DNA of 22,045 bases, from NCBI GenBank assembly GCA_003024985.2, contig PXIH01S0005400.1. One strand, 5' to 3'. Every line of letters begins with the position of its first letter. Position 1 is the stretch's first letter. Below are positions 1 through 11,469 of this stretch, in pieces. The DNA comes from Euperipatoides rowelli (lineage: Eukaryota; Onychophora; Udeonychophora; Euonychophora; Peripatopsidae). The notes under the pieces are model-generated. The model did not search any database, was not told the DNA's origin, and saw only the letters and a list, made by a program, of their open reading frames with translations. The translations under genes and the position numbers were made by a program.

Positions 1-138
1 TGACTGCATTGTTGCAGATTGTGACTGCATTGTTGCAGATTTTGACTGCATTGTTACAGATTTTGAATGCATTGTTACAGATTTTGAATGCAATGTTGCA
101 GACTTTGTTGCAGGTTTTGGATGCATTGTTGCAAACTA
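1..138. repeat. Minisatellite, 21-bp unit (cut by window start)
   Basis: Tandem array of about six and a half units of 21 bp, core TGCATTGTTGCAGATTT, preceded by TGAC or TGAA. Units start at 1, 22, 43, 64 and 85 in exact register. The unit near 106 is shortened to TGTTGCAGGTTT, and the last (from about 118) reads TGGATGCATTGTTGCAAAC. Copies differ by only one to three substitutions, so the array is fairly young. Its left end is outside the window. Confidence 0.95.
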
Positions 139-676
139 TTTTTGATTTATTATAAGACAATATGCTAATAAATTTGTTGGGGTTTCTGATGTACTGTAGG
201 TAATCTGATAATGCTGTCAATTCTCAGTAATTCCATAATCAATTAGTAAAATCCTTTAAATTAGGTTGAAAGAAAAATCATATAGTGGTTAATATACCAT
301 GAAAGCCTTTCATCATGCTGAATGATTAAGGAAATAGGTTGCTTTACTACAACCACTATAGACAGTACATTTATCACTATAATTTATCTAGACTGATAAT
401 ACTGCCTGGTATAAATTAGTCTGTAACATATACTATATTAAAACAATTGAAATAATTTTTGTCATTTACAAAAGTTAAATTTATTCTAAATATTTTTTTA
501 TATTGCAGATAATAAAAACCACTCTATTTTGAACAATATAGAGAATAATTCATTAAGTAGCCTATACTATGTTAGAAAACAAGTTACCGTAATATTTACA
601 ATAAAATTTTAATGGACTTTTTTTATTTTTAGAATATTAAGAAAAATTTAACAAAATAATTTTAAGTATTTTCCAA
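139..676. other. AT-rich sequence without a recognised gene
   Basis: About 540 bp between two minisatellites. No coding frame, splice-flanked exon or mobile-element end was recognised on either strand. Confidence 0.6.
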
Positions 677-1485
677 CTAGAATAAGTTTTCTATCTCTGA
701 ATAAGAATTTCCTTTCTCATAATAGGTATTTCTTAGAATAAATATTTACTATCTCTGAATATGTATTTCTTATTTCAGAATATGTATTTTACTATCTCAG
801 AGTAAGCATTTAATATTTTGGAATAAGTATTTCGCTTCTCAGAATAAGTATTTAAAAACAAAGAATAATTTTTTTATAACAGAATAAACATTTCCAATCC
901 CAGAATAGATTTTTTACTATCATAGAATATTTTTTTTGTCAGAGTGTTTCCTATCTTTTAGTGTTACTTTTTCAGAATTAGAGTTTCATATCTCAAAATA
1001 AGTGTGTTTCCTATCTCAGAATAACTATTTCTTATCACAGAATGACTTTTTTTTTCCAGAAAAAAATGTTTGCTTTCTCAGCATTGTTTTATTTCTCAGA
1101 ATAAATATTTCCTACCTTATATTAAGTATTTCTATCTGCGAATTAGTGTTTCATTTGTCAGAATATGTTCTATTTTCTATCTAGAATATGTATATCCTAT
1201 CATATAGGCTACTGTGTTTTCTATCTCATAATTAGTACCTCTTATCTCAGAATAAGTATTTCCAATCATAGAATAATTATTTCCTATCTGAAAAAGTGCT
1301 ATTTTTTTTTAGAATAAGTATCCTATCTTAGAATAAATGTTTGGATTCGGAATTACTGTTTCTATTTTTAAAAAAAAAGGATTTTCTATCACAGAGTAAG
1401 TTTTTCAAGCTTCAAGAGTATTTCCAATCTCAAACTAAATATTTATCACATAGTATTTTTTACTCCAGAATAAGCATTTTCTATG
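677..1485. repeat. Diverged minisatellite, unit about 21 bp
   Basis: About 810 bp made of degenerate copies of a unit resembling CTATCTCAGAATAAGTATTT. The GAATAAG-like core starts at 680, 699, 720, 736, 757, 778, 800, 821, 842, 863, 882 and 903, a spacing of mostly 21 bp with occasional 16-22. The pattern carries on to the right with longer T-runs and more drift. That makes roughly 35-40 copies, much more diverged than the array at 1-138. Because 21 is a multiple of three, the array leaves short frames open at 1002-1184 and 1341-1544, whose FLSQN and ISE-like repeats are translated satellite rather than protein. Confidence 0.9.
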
Positions 1486-2299
1486 GTAAATTGTTAAATA
1501 ATAATAAAAATTCAGTCCATGTTCTTAAGAAGTTAGAATTGTGATTGTTATAAACTAACGGGCAAGAATATCCTTTTACATATTACCTATAAAAAGAAAC
1601 TTGACCAAGCAAAATAATGAGNAAACCTTAAAGTATATATATGACATGGACAGATGTTCAAAATAATGATATTGGCTCATAAAAAGATCCACACATGTAT
1701 ACAAAGTGTTAGTAATACTACATACAGGGATGAGCAAAATATTAAAAAAAAAAAAAACAATGAACCACATGCAGAAAATACTCCCCGAAAAAAAAGTGTA
1801 TTGACGTACAAAATATAAACTACATTAAAGCATCTAAAACACAAAATACTCTTATATTTCCAATCTTCTCAAAATACAAATACTTTTTAGGCTACATAAT
1901 TAACCCTCTTTACTGAACATTAAAGTTCTGTGAGAAAATTACATCACAACAAAATGTGAAGATTAAAAAAAGAAGTAAAAATCTTTAAGCAATAATGGAT
2001 TGTCTAACAATAGCAAAGCAAACCAAATAAAGTAGTCAGACAGTGCAGAGACAGTATCCCAAGACAATGTTGTGGTTAAAGTTTGAGGCTGGGGATCTGG
2101 AAATTTTATATCAAATATAAAAGGTTACCATAGCCCAATTTAATTGTTAGAGTGCTGTTTTAGGGACTATTTCTTGGAAAAATGAACTGTGATCTTTCTA
2201 ATGATAAATCATGAGAAACGATACATATAATGTACAGTATAAACCCAACTATTTTTCATTCATGAAAAGTCTAGGAAGCTATTTAAGAAGATTGAATTA

Positions 2300-2324
2300 T
2301 AGCTTATTATTCCATAATAAGCTA
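2300..2324. repeat. Perfect hairpin, 11-bp arms
   Basis: TAGCTTATTAT, a 3-base spacer tcc, then ATAATAAGCTA. The arms are perfect reverse complements. No gene lies next to it, so a terminator or regulatory role is not supported. Confidence 0.85.
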
Positions 2325-2342
2325 ATAATCCCCCCTCCCTGA

Positions 2343-3055
2343 CCAATCAATAGAGATAGTGGGGAGTTAAAGCTTATTTATACTTTTTACGGAACAGGTC
2401 TTCCATTCGTTTTAATCCCTATCATAAACGTTGATGTGTATATAAAGTTGTTCCTAGTTTTCTAATTGGTTGGGTCCATAATCAATCAAATTTCTCTATA
2501 CAACAGCCAATCATATTATGCGTCTTATTTCCAGCAGTTGTTAAGGTTTTAGTTTCAAGTATCAAAACAAATTCCAATAAATGTCTAGTATTGCGTAAAA
2601 TATTTAGTTTTATTTTATTTAGGCTTACTGCTTTACGGAAATTCATTTTCAAATACGCTGTTTTCAAACTAAATCAATTAGGACAAAAATAAAAGTGTGC
2701 TGCCCTCTACTTAGGAAACCTAAGAAATGATTGGTTCAATGGCCAGTAAGATGGAGAGAAAACGGATAGGAATGCGTAAAAGTTGATTTTTTTTTTTTCA
2801 ATAATTCTGGGTGACGGACGAATAATTGTGATACCTGTATGCAGCATTGTGCAAGTTCTTTATGGATAGCATTATGTCTAAATGAGCTTTTAGGAGGGCA
2901 TGGGCTTAGCAGGAAAAAAAAAACGAAATATTCTTAATTTATTTGCATATGAAACAATTATTTTTTCAACTTTTATCAAAAATTATCACTATAAATAATT
3001 TTATTTTCTGTGTTTTTGTCTGTTTGATATGATGACACCCCAAATTAACCAATCA
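2343..3055. promoter_or_regulatory. Cluster of CCAATCA motifs
   Basis: Four exact CCAATCA heptamers occur within about 710 bp: 2343-2349, 2507-2513 and 3049-3055 on plus, and 2728-2734 on minus. CCAAT followed by CA or GA is the preferred NF-Y site in animals. No TATA element, initiator or first exon was recognised nearby, so this is a motif cluster only and not a demonstrated promoter. Confidence 0.2.
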
Positions 3056-6000
3056 AACTTTGTCTTTCACAGAAGAAATGAAGTATGTATAGAAATATTC
3101 AGCACAAATTCAAAAAGTATTTTTTTTTTTTTTTTTTTGAGGATACAAATAATGCAAAACATAGAATTGTATCTAAAGTGAACACTATTTTGGGATAGCT
3201 GACTAGTAATTAACACATTAATATCATTGTGCTATTCCAGCAATGTCTTTTAATGCTTCCTGGAATTAAATATTTATCAGGTGTTTTAATACGTCCCTCA
3301 TTTTTGATGAGCTTTTAACACTAGTCTATATAAAAAAATACTAAAAGACAATGTGCAACATAAATTTTGTTGCTAAGCAACAGGATAAACACAGCTGATA
3401 CGACTAACATTTTGTTATTATTAAATTAACATTGAATGCATTAAACCCTAACAAAACAAAAATGCAAAAAAACAATAGTGGGAAATAATAAAATAAAATC
3501 CAAAAGTGGGGAGGCGACAATAAATAAGGCAAAAGGTAAATAGTGGTTGGAATTTACAGATCTTTTAGGTCGGTGGAAGTTGTGATGGCAGCAGCTAGTT
3601 ATTATTATTTACACTAATAATAATACAACACTACAATAATATATTAACAAAAGTAAATGTTAAGAATGACTAAAAAGCTTATTATATAGCAGATGGTTTA
3701 TACATCTTAAAATATCTAAATCTAATAATAAACTGTAATACTAATGAAGTCATGAAATAGTCATGCAAATTGCTGCAAACTTAGCTAAGACACATGATTC
3801 TAATTCAGACATAATCTAAAGAATTAAAACTTGATTAAAAGAAAAAAAGTACCTGAGTAATTTCCTTCAATGACGACGAGAAAACAAAATACAAAATTCA
3901 ATCAATTTCTTGAAAGATAGGGCAAACATAACGACAAATGGATTTCTCTCATATGTCCTAGGAGACACAGTAGACACACAAGCAAACTATCCAAACATAT
4001 ACATAGAATGTGGATATGGTCAATATTCTATATAGTACTTCAATAAGCTAGAAAAATCATGTGTAATGTGTACAAAGTCTCCCAAGACATCGAAAGATAA
4101 ATTAAGACATAAAGATTTAAATTAGACAGGATTTAAAAATCATTAAAGCTAAAAAGCCAATCTAGTAATTAAATAACTTGTTACAAATTAGACTTTGTTT
4201 TTTTAATATTAATGAACTAGCTTCACCATTAGAAGGGCTTTAAAAATGGTGACATACAGGAGAGGGCCAAATATAGGGAAGAAAGGTGGGTGAATTCAAA
4301 AATTGTTCCTGAATATTTCTTCTAGGGATGAAAATAATGATTTTTTCAAGCATTATGAAAATTTTAATTAAATACCCTGGAACTGATGCTATTACAAATA
4401 ATTTTATTAGCGATAACAATTTGTCACTCTCCCTTACCCTATGATCAGATTTCTGTAATCCTGTCATCACACTTACAGTATGTAAACACACATCACCATT
4501 TCATTGCAAAAAAAAAATTATGTCTACATGCTCTTCCTGCGTCATCAAAAAAATCAATCAATCATTCCATTTCCGGTCATCAAATCATTAAACAGCTTTT
4601 TTATAGTATTTCCCAAATAATAGGCCCAGATAGCCAAAAAATTGAGAAGGATGGGTGAGTAAATCATGTCATACTTTTCCTTATATTAAAAAAGCACATT
4701 CTAATAAGATTTTTAAATATTGACTTCGCCCATGGCTACGACAACACTTTTTGAACCAGGTCTTTCAGAGAGTTAATTGTTCTTCAATTCTGACGACATT
4801 AATAGCTAATGGCATATTAACTTAAAATAGATCTTAACTCAAAAATGCATACCTTAGAGCCGTCTGATAAAGATATGGCATATTTAAATAATAAAAAAAG
4901 TAATAAATTTAATGTCAATAGAATAACATTCATTTCAAGGAGCTGTCTCATTGACAAATATTAGATTTGACATATAGCAGCATGTTAGACCTCTGTGAAT
5001 TAAATATAGAAATACAATTTAAATATGAACCAGATAATATAAAAAAGTTAAGCCATTTTACTAGACACTTAGATTTAAAAATGCAATGAATATCTTAAAT
5101 GCAGCTTGAAAGAGAATTTCCATTTATGAATATTGATTGATATTGAAGAATAAAATACTTCAAAGCTTGGATTTAAAAAATATGAATTATTATGAAAGAT
5201 GTAATTCATCAAATAAAATTGGTTCAAAGACGACAAACTAAATATAAAAATTATAATGGTATAATAAAAGACAAATAAGTTTTAAATAAAACATGTAGGA
5301 CTTTTTCACATACACAAAAAGAAAATACCGGTACAGTAATTGATATGGTCTGGTGTATAATTTTTCGTTTTGTTTATATTATTTAAGGAATATTTAATAA
5401 AAAAAAACATCACCACCTAGCCTTGATGGCAAAATTTACAAAGTATTAAATAATAGGTATAATATTCATCTGCTATTGAACTGTTGGACTAAAATATATT
5501 TTTTTTTCTTATAAGAAAAATATCTAGTCTATGAAAAAAAAAAAAGTATTGAAATAAAATATGTAATAATAATAGACTTATTACACAAAATTTGTGTATA
5601 AAAATCTTTAGGCCTACTAGAATTTTAAATGAAAAATTAAATATAACAGAAAAATTAAACAATTTTAAATTTTTAATAAAAAATAAATCAATTCCAAACA
5701 CCAATACACATTTACAGCACATGGAATAAACTATCATTAAAAAAAAAATAGAATGAAAGACCCAATTATAAAATTAGTGAGTTTATCCTATGCTTTGCCA
5801 AATGTCTCAATGGCCTGTTTGTCCCAGGTAAATATTGAAACTGAGAAAAAATTTATTTATCCAGTGGTATTTTCAAAAAAATTAAATGGCAATATTTACA
5901 ATTTTTGTAAAATTTTAAACATTTCTAATTCAAGATTCTATCTTAAGCTCCATCCTGTTGACTATTTTTACAAATGTTAATGAATAATACCCACATTAGT

Positions 6001-8027
6001 TAGGAAGAATTCTGGTGCATACAACAGTAAAGCCTTTGACATGTTTTTCCTTTGATAATGATCTGTGATCAATATGACTTTTGCAATAACACAAGTGATT
6101 AAAAAAACTATTCTGAAAAATACTGGATTAGTCTAGTGTCTAATATGCATTAACTGAGGGCTTTAATACTAACACCCAGAAAAATAACTTTGAGTGACTT
6201 TTCCTTTCATGGTACCTCATAAAGAACAAGTTACCATAAGAAACAATTTTGCTAAAGACTTGAGAAATATGCAAAGCAATATTATCATCATCACAAGTTT
6301 ATTTGACTAAATAAATAGTAAGAATACAGAAAAAAATTGCAGTGTGCCAAATTCAGTAACCCATAACAGCGACCAATTCTTAAAATAAAAATTTTCAAAT
6401 ATTTACAAATAATCAAATAGAATTTTCCTTTATAAATATAAGACCCTAGCCCAAGCGAGGATGTGGATCTTAATTACAATAGTTTCAAATAAAATTTGAT
6501 TACAAACAAAGTTTGAGAATTGTCAATGATAAACAAGCCAAAGCACACGTCTCTACGATAGTCATGATAATAGCCAAAATCCAGATGAATCTATAATCAA
6601 GACGTCATTATAATAATTGTGAAGAAAACAATTATCTCGGTCTAAACAATTCATACAATCAAATAGTTTTAGTAAAACCAAAGCCTTAAATGACTACCAT
6701 TTCAAATAAACGTTATGTGTAATCTACTCAGGGATCAAAAGATAATTGTAGACACGGCGGCTAATCATTTATATCAAACAAATCTCAATGAAATAATAAT
6801 ACAGTAATAAACATAAAGGAAAATTAAATTCATGAAAATCCAGGATTATGGATCAATTACTTAAAAAAAAATCTTGAGTACAGAAATAGCACATCTGCAA
6901 TCCACAGCCATGAGTTTTCTAAATATCCGATCAGGAACAGAAATAAACTGTCGCTAAGATATTTATATATCCATTACATGTTCAGGATCCAAAAAGATTG
7001 ACACTAGATGCAAAAATTGGACTTGAAATAATAAACATAAAAAACATAATTTAAACTTAAAAAATAAAATATTTACAAAACAATAAAAGCGACACAGTCG
7101 TTCAATAGAGATGAAAGCAATATCCTTGTCACTCAAAATTAAAGCACTCCATTTATTTTTTGTTTACTATTCTAAATTTCTACATTCCACACATAAAATT
7201 AAAAAAATATATTCTTAATATTATTTACAAATTATGTAAAATAGCTTTGGTTTCCATTTCAGATTAAATTCACTCAAAAAGTTAAAATTCCCAAAAATGT
7301 GCAGGTGGTTTGAAACTAAAGCACACCAGAGCCTCTGAGCTATAATTGGTTCCTAAAATATGCAATGAAAATGCAGCGACTCAAATCGAGTATTAAATTT
7401 TCATAGGAATATATTGAAATATATATGTATTTTTTTAAATACTGTATAAAAGAAACAAACATTTCCTTCTTTTCAAATCATTTTTACGTAAAAAAAATAA
7501 GAGAAAGCAAGATTTCATTTTAGGAAGGAGGGCAAATTGAAGCCAGATTAATTAAAAATGAGAAGTCGATTAAAAACAACTGAGCAAATCATTATAATCC
7601 TTTCATTATTCCTTTTTACCTCCTTTAAAATTAGAAATATTAAAAAAATATATTCATTTCTGGGTCTATGCCTTTCATTTTTTAATCTAGTCATTTCTCG
7701 GAATCAGCACTTCTAGCATCATGCCGTAAGAATGATCACATGACCTGGCATGCCATTGCATAATGAGCAGTCTTAAATAAAAATAAACTATGTGAATTTA
7801 TCCAATTTACTGGGTAAAATAATTTGTTTTGGTATTAAATTTGCATCTGATAAAATAATATTTCATTTGTTTTCAATGTGAAAAAAAAAAAAAACCCTTC
7901 ATTCTTACAAGGGATGTCTTTAATCGCCATCTTGTCAATTCTCTCTGTATGAAAAAAAACTCATCTATCGCAAGTAATTTTACATTTTTATCATTAATGA
8001 ATTAGTTTACAGTTAAATATAATTTAA

Positions 8028-8067
8028 AAAATCAGATATACAATTAATTTATTGTATTTCTGATTTT
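8028..8067. repeat. Near-perfect hairpin, 17-bp arms
   Basis: Arms at 8028-8044 (AAAATCAGATATACAAT) and 8051-8067 pair at 16 of 17 positions around a 6-base loop, taattt. A second, shorter hairpin (AGCTGAAA at 8173-8180 and TTTCAGCT at 8188-8195) follows. It could be the centre or the end of a small foldback element, but no matching element ends were found. Confidence 0.8.
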
Positions 8068-10098
8068 AATAAAAATTCATGATGAAATAACAAAAATCTA
8101 ATAATTGCGCTATTATTTAACATTTAATAATAAATTTGACAATTTTTTTTTTATCTTTAATTATCAATTTTGAGCTGAAACAATTTTTTTCAGCTTAGAA
8201 TTTATATAGAAATAGAAAATAAATAAATAATAGAAATAGAAAACATTTAGAAAATATTAGGCTAAATAACTAAAATTTCACCATCCCCATTACAGCCATC
8301 AAAAAGCCAATAATTTTTTTGTTAGTTTTCCTGATGCCTCTCGGAAGCAAAGATTAAAAAAATAATTATCTTGTTAAATTTCAATTTTAATTGTAAAAAT
8401 ATTTGTAGAACTATAAATATTATCTGGTAATCTTTATCTAGGTCTCATTTGAAAGTTAAATAACATAGGTCCCAAATTCACTTAAATTTTTTATATAAAT
8501 AGGAAGGAATGAGGGGGGGGGGGGGTTAACAGATGTTGATTTTTGTATTTTAGGGTAAATACGAACACTCGTTTGGGTTTATACAAATGAAAGGGCTTTC
8601 ATTGGTGATAAAGTGCAAAGAAAATAAGTTTTCCTCATGACAAACTATCTGGAAGACAAGTGCTAAGTAACAGCTTCAGATTGAAAGAACAGCAGAAGCC
8701 GTAAAACTAGTGTAGACAGCCACTCAAGAAAAATCTAAGACTAATAGCATGGTCATTTGCATGGCTCATGTATAGTTGAATATTAATGGTTAATAGATTG
8801 GTGTGCTACAATTCTCCTTACTGATCTTAGTGCGGAAATTTATTTCCATACAAGAAAAGGATTTCTAAGGATGAGACGCAAAGCATTTGCATAATTTGAT
8901 ATCACTTTGCTGTAAAATCTCATGTAAAATGTAACAAAGTTTCTCAAGTACGAGCGATTGGAAATTTCATTTCTACCATCTATTTAATCCCTCTCTGATG
9001 TAAATACTGAACTATGAAAAGTACGATAGAGAAAATATACGCTCAACATTTTCAAAGGGCTATATGTGAAGATTTTGTGACAGAAATTTGCCAAGCCAAA
9101 TCTCCACATATCCTCTGACTTGAGTAACAACACTCAATGTTTTGTGTAGTAGTGGATTTGTGTCTATTTCTTGTTTGGTTTTTGGAGAATAAAAATATTT
9201 GCAGTTAGTTTCTCCTCTTAACACTTTTCACTCGAAGCGCGAGTGAAAATCGTTATTGTCTTTTCCTCTAAAACACGATAACGAACGAGACTCATTATAT
9301 TTTTAACATTTATTGTTTTTCTTAAAACTAGTTGTGTTTGTAGCTTACATTTTCTCATAGCCTGATAATTGCCATCTTCATTTTACTACTAGATGTCATT
9401 TTTAAATTCACAGGAGTAATTAATTAATAACACATTACTACAGCTATTCTTTTAAATTTAATATTTTTGACAATGTCTACTAAACAAAATCAGAGAAGCT
9501 GAAATTTTAAGAAGCTACCCTAATTTTGAAATTCAGTTTCAGAACTTATTAAAATGTTTCTAATAAAGAAACAAATAAGTTTTTTCCTTCACGTAGTAGC
9601 GTATACTCTATAGTAATTTCTTCTGATAACTTTCTTCTAGTTATAACATGCCAAATTCTGATTAGGAAATTGACAGGCCTTCAAATGAAAATTATAATAT
9701 ATGTTCGGAATGATTTTAGTTGTATTATTTTGAAAATTATTATTTTCTTTTTATAATCTGTATATTCAGTATATATGTGTGTGTTGAGTTTTATCACATT
9801 AAAACAAACTAAAATCAATGACATTCCAGTCACACACACATTTAGGCTACATGTAAGAAATTAAAAACAAATGAAGGTGGAGGAGGTTTAGATTAATTAG
9901 CATTTGAGATTTGATTAATTAGATTAAAGTGAATTATTTTTTCAATTTAATAATATTTGACATCATCATCGTCATAATGTTAATGCTTGACTTTGGAATT
10001 TTCTCATAAATTTGTATGTATTGATAAAATTATTTTTATTTAAGGTATTAGCCAATCTATCATACTAAATAAAAACAATCTGAATTTATTTATTCCTA
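8068..10098. other. AT-rich sequence without a recognised gene
   Basis: About 2 kb with no supported coding sequence. It includes a run of 13 G at 8513-8525, a hairpin at 9225-9249 and a short TG/CA-rich patch near 9770-9840. No exon of endophilin-B was recognised here on the minus strand. Confidence 0.5.
9225..9249. repeat. Perfect hairpin, 10-bp arms
   Basis: TTTTCACTCG, spacer aagcg, CGAGTGAAAA. It is GC-richer than its surroundings. A second inverted pair, TCGTTAT and ATAACGA, follows within about 40 bp. The function is unknown. Confidence 0.85.
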
Positions 10099-10965
10099 TA
10101 GGGGAAATAGGGGGAATGCCATGCACTTAAGCAAGATTCGTTCGTGCGGCAAAATAGTTAAAGTTAAGATAAATATTTTTACATGAAAATGATCCTTAGT
10201 TATCCTACTTTTAAATGTATATAAACATTTCGTGCAAAAATANNNNNNNNNNNNNNNNNNNNNNNNNNNNNNNNNNNNNNNNNNNNNNNNNNNNNNNNNN
10301 NNNNNNNNNNNNNNNNNNNNNNNNNNNNNNNNNNNNNNNNNNNNNNNNNNNNNNNNNNNNNNNNNNNNNNNNNNNNNNNNNNNNNNNNNNNNNNNNNNNN
10401 NNNNNNNNNNNNNNNNNNNNNNNNNNNNNNNNNNNNNNNNNNNNNNNNNNNNNNNNNNNNNNNNNNNNNNNNNNNNNNNNNNNNNNNNNNNNNNNNNNNN
10501 NNNNNNNNNNNNNNNNNNNNNNNNNNNNNNNNNNNNNNNNNNNNNNNNNNNNNNNNNNNNNNNNNNNNNNNNNNNNNNNNNNNNNNNNNNNNNNNNNNNN
10601 NNNNNNNNNNNNNNNNNNNNNNNNNNNNNNNNNNNNNNNNNNNNNNNNNNNNNNNNNNNNNNNNNNNNNNNNNNNNNNNNNNNNNNNNNNNNNNNNNNNN
10701 NNNNNNNNNNNNNNNNNNNNNNNNNNNNNNNNNNNNNNNNNNNNNNNNNNNNNNNNNNNNNNNNNNNNNNNNNNNNNNNNNNNNNNNNNNNNNNNNNNNN
10801 NNNNNNNNNNNNNNNNNNNNNNNNNNNNNNNNNNNNNNNNNNNNNNNGTACATATTGCAACCAGAAAAGGACAGTATTAGATAAATTCATTAATTATATC
10901 ACGTAATATGAAAAACTTTGATGCGTGGTATTACCCGCTGCATGGTATTCCCCCCACTTCCCCTA
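10099..10965. mobile_element. TIR-bounded element containing the assembly gap
   Basis: The two sides of the N-run carry matching inverted ends. The left end at 10099-10125 begins TAGGGGAAATAGGGGG, and the right end at 10939-10965, read on the minus strand, begins TAGGGGAAGTGGGGGG. They match at 24 of 27 positions and then diverge. This is the layout of a small DNA transposon or MITE about 0.87 kb long if the gap size is real. A target-site duplication is unclear: a TA outside GGGGAA at both ends is possible, and longer duplications do not fit. Most of the interior is N, so no transposase can be assessed. The superfamily is not assigned. Confidence 0.6.
10243..10847. other. Assembly gap (605 N)
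   Basis: Unsequenced run. Open frames reported across it are artefacts. It could hide the interior of the TIR-bounded element and, less likely, the next endophilin-B exon. Confidence 1.
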
Positions 10966-11421
10966 AATAATTGAACGATTTTTTGAAAAAAGGTCCAAAA
11001 TGCTCAGAGTATTGTGGGAGAAACTTAGAAAATGTCCTACTGTTGAAAGTATTAAAATTAAAATGTAGAATTTTTAGAACATAAAACATAATCCATTTTA
11101 GAAAATTGAGATACTTTTTCTATTTTATTTTATAATTTTTTGTTTTAAATTTATAGTGTATTACCTTATTCAATAGAGATCTCTTTGCCCCAGAAAAATA
11201 GCACAAGGTGTTAGTTATTTTAAATGGATACTTTACTACATTTAAATCAATTAATTACAAAAACTTTAGTGTGTTCAAGAACGTAGAAATCTATTAGGTG
11301 GAAGTGAAAGCCTAAATAATAACAATAAAAACTAATAAGAAGCAAGAAACAGAAGGGAAAAACTCTTAAGATATGACTGAAATAAATTTAAAAAATACAA
11401 AATATTGCATTCCATACTAAC

Positions 11422-11469
11422 CTTTTCGATCAATTCCTTGGAAATGCACGAGGAAAAGAATGAAAAAGA
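11422..11469 (-). CDS. Possible small cassette exon of endophilin-B
   Basis: Candidate 48-bp exon, not confirmed. On the minus strand a pyrimidine-rich stretch ends in ttgttcacag and is followed by 16 open codons (SFSFFSSCISKELIEK) and a gttagt donor, in phase 0 at both ends, so it would not disturb the frame set by the exon at 13162. A second acceptor (catttccaag) would reduce it to a 15-bp microexon, ELIEK, spanning 11436-11422. In that case the pyrimidines encoding SFSFFSS would be the polypyrimidine tract. Vertebrate SH3GLB1 has alternative inserts at the equivalent place. Short splice-flanked frames also arise by chance in such AT-rich DNA, so confidence is low. Confidence 0.28.

Larger units (their letters stand above)
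1486..7980. other. Long AT-rich non-coding stretch
   Basis: About 6.5 kb with no gene, exon, RNA gene or mobile element that I can support. It holds scattered hairpins, homopolymers (19 T at 3120-3138, A-runs at 5535, 7882 and elsewhere) and many short chance frames. Small frames at 4386-4658 (plus) and 5753-5980 (plus) have no recognisable domain. I looked on the minus strand for the missing endophilin-B exons (the segment after QDAQAN, and the SH3 domain) and did not find them. It is probably intron or flank of that gene. Confidence 0.5.

Noticed and set aside
1-138. CRISPR-like regular spacing
   Set aside because: Units are contiguous with no variable spacers, and the genome is eukaryotic; it is a minisatellite.
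1002-1544. Short plus-strand frames with FLSQN-like repeats (1002-1184, 1341-1544)
   Set aside because: They are translations of the diverged 21-bp minisatellite; a period divisible by three keeps frames open.
3200-3290. Minus-strand tttaattccag acceptor followed by EALKDIAGIAQ and a stop, resembling a terminal exon
   Set aside because: It does not match the endophilin-B C-terminus, which ends in an SH3 domain, and such short matches are expected by chance; nothing else supports it.
4386-4658. 90-residue plus-strand frame
   Set aside because: No domain, no codon-usage contrast with its surroundings, and an overlapping frame on the other strand; likely chance.
4830-4880. Minus-strand tttatcag / gtatgc pair enclosing 11 bases (microexon-like)
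   Set aside because: Not a multiple of three, no protein match, and similar chance pairs occur elsewhere in the window.
5753-5980. 75-residue plus-strand frame MKDPIIKLVS...
   Set aside because: No similarity recognised, no splice or promoter context, and composition equal to that of the flanking AT-rich DNA.
10096-10906. Frames of more than 200 codons on both strands
   Set aside because: They consist almost wholly of N from the assembly gap.
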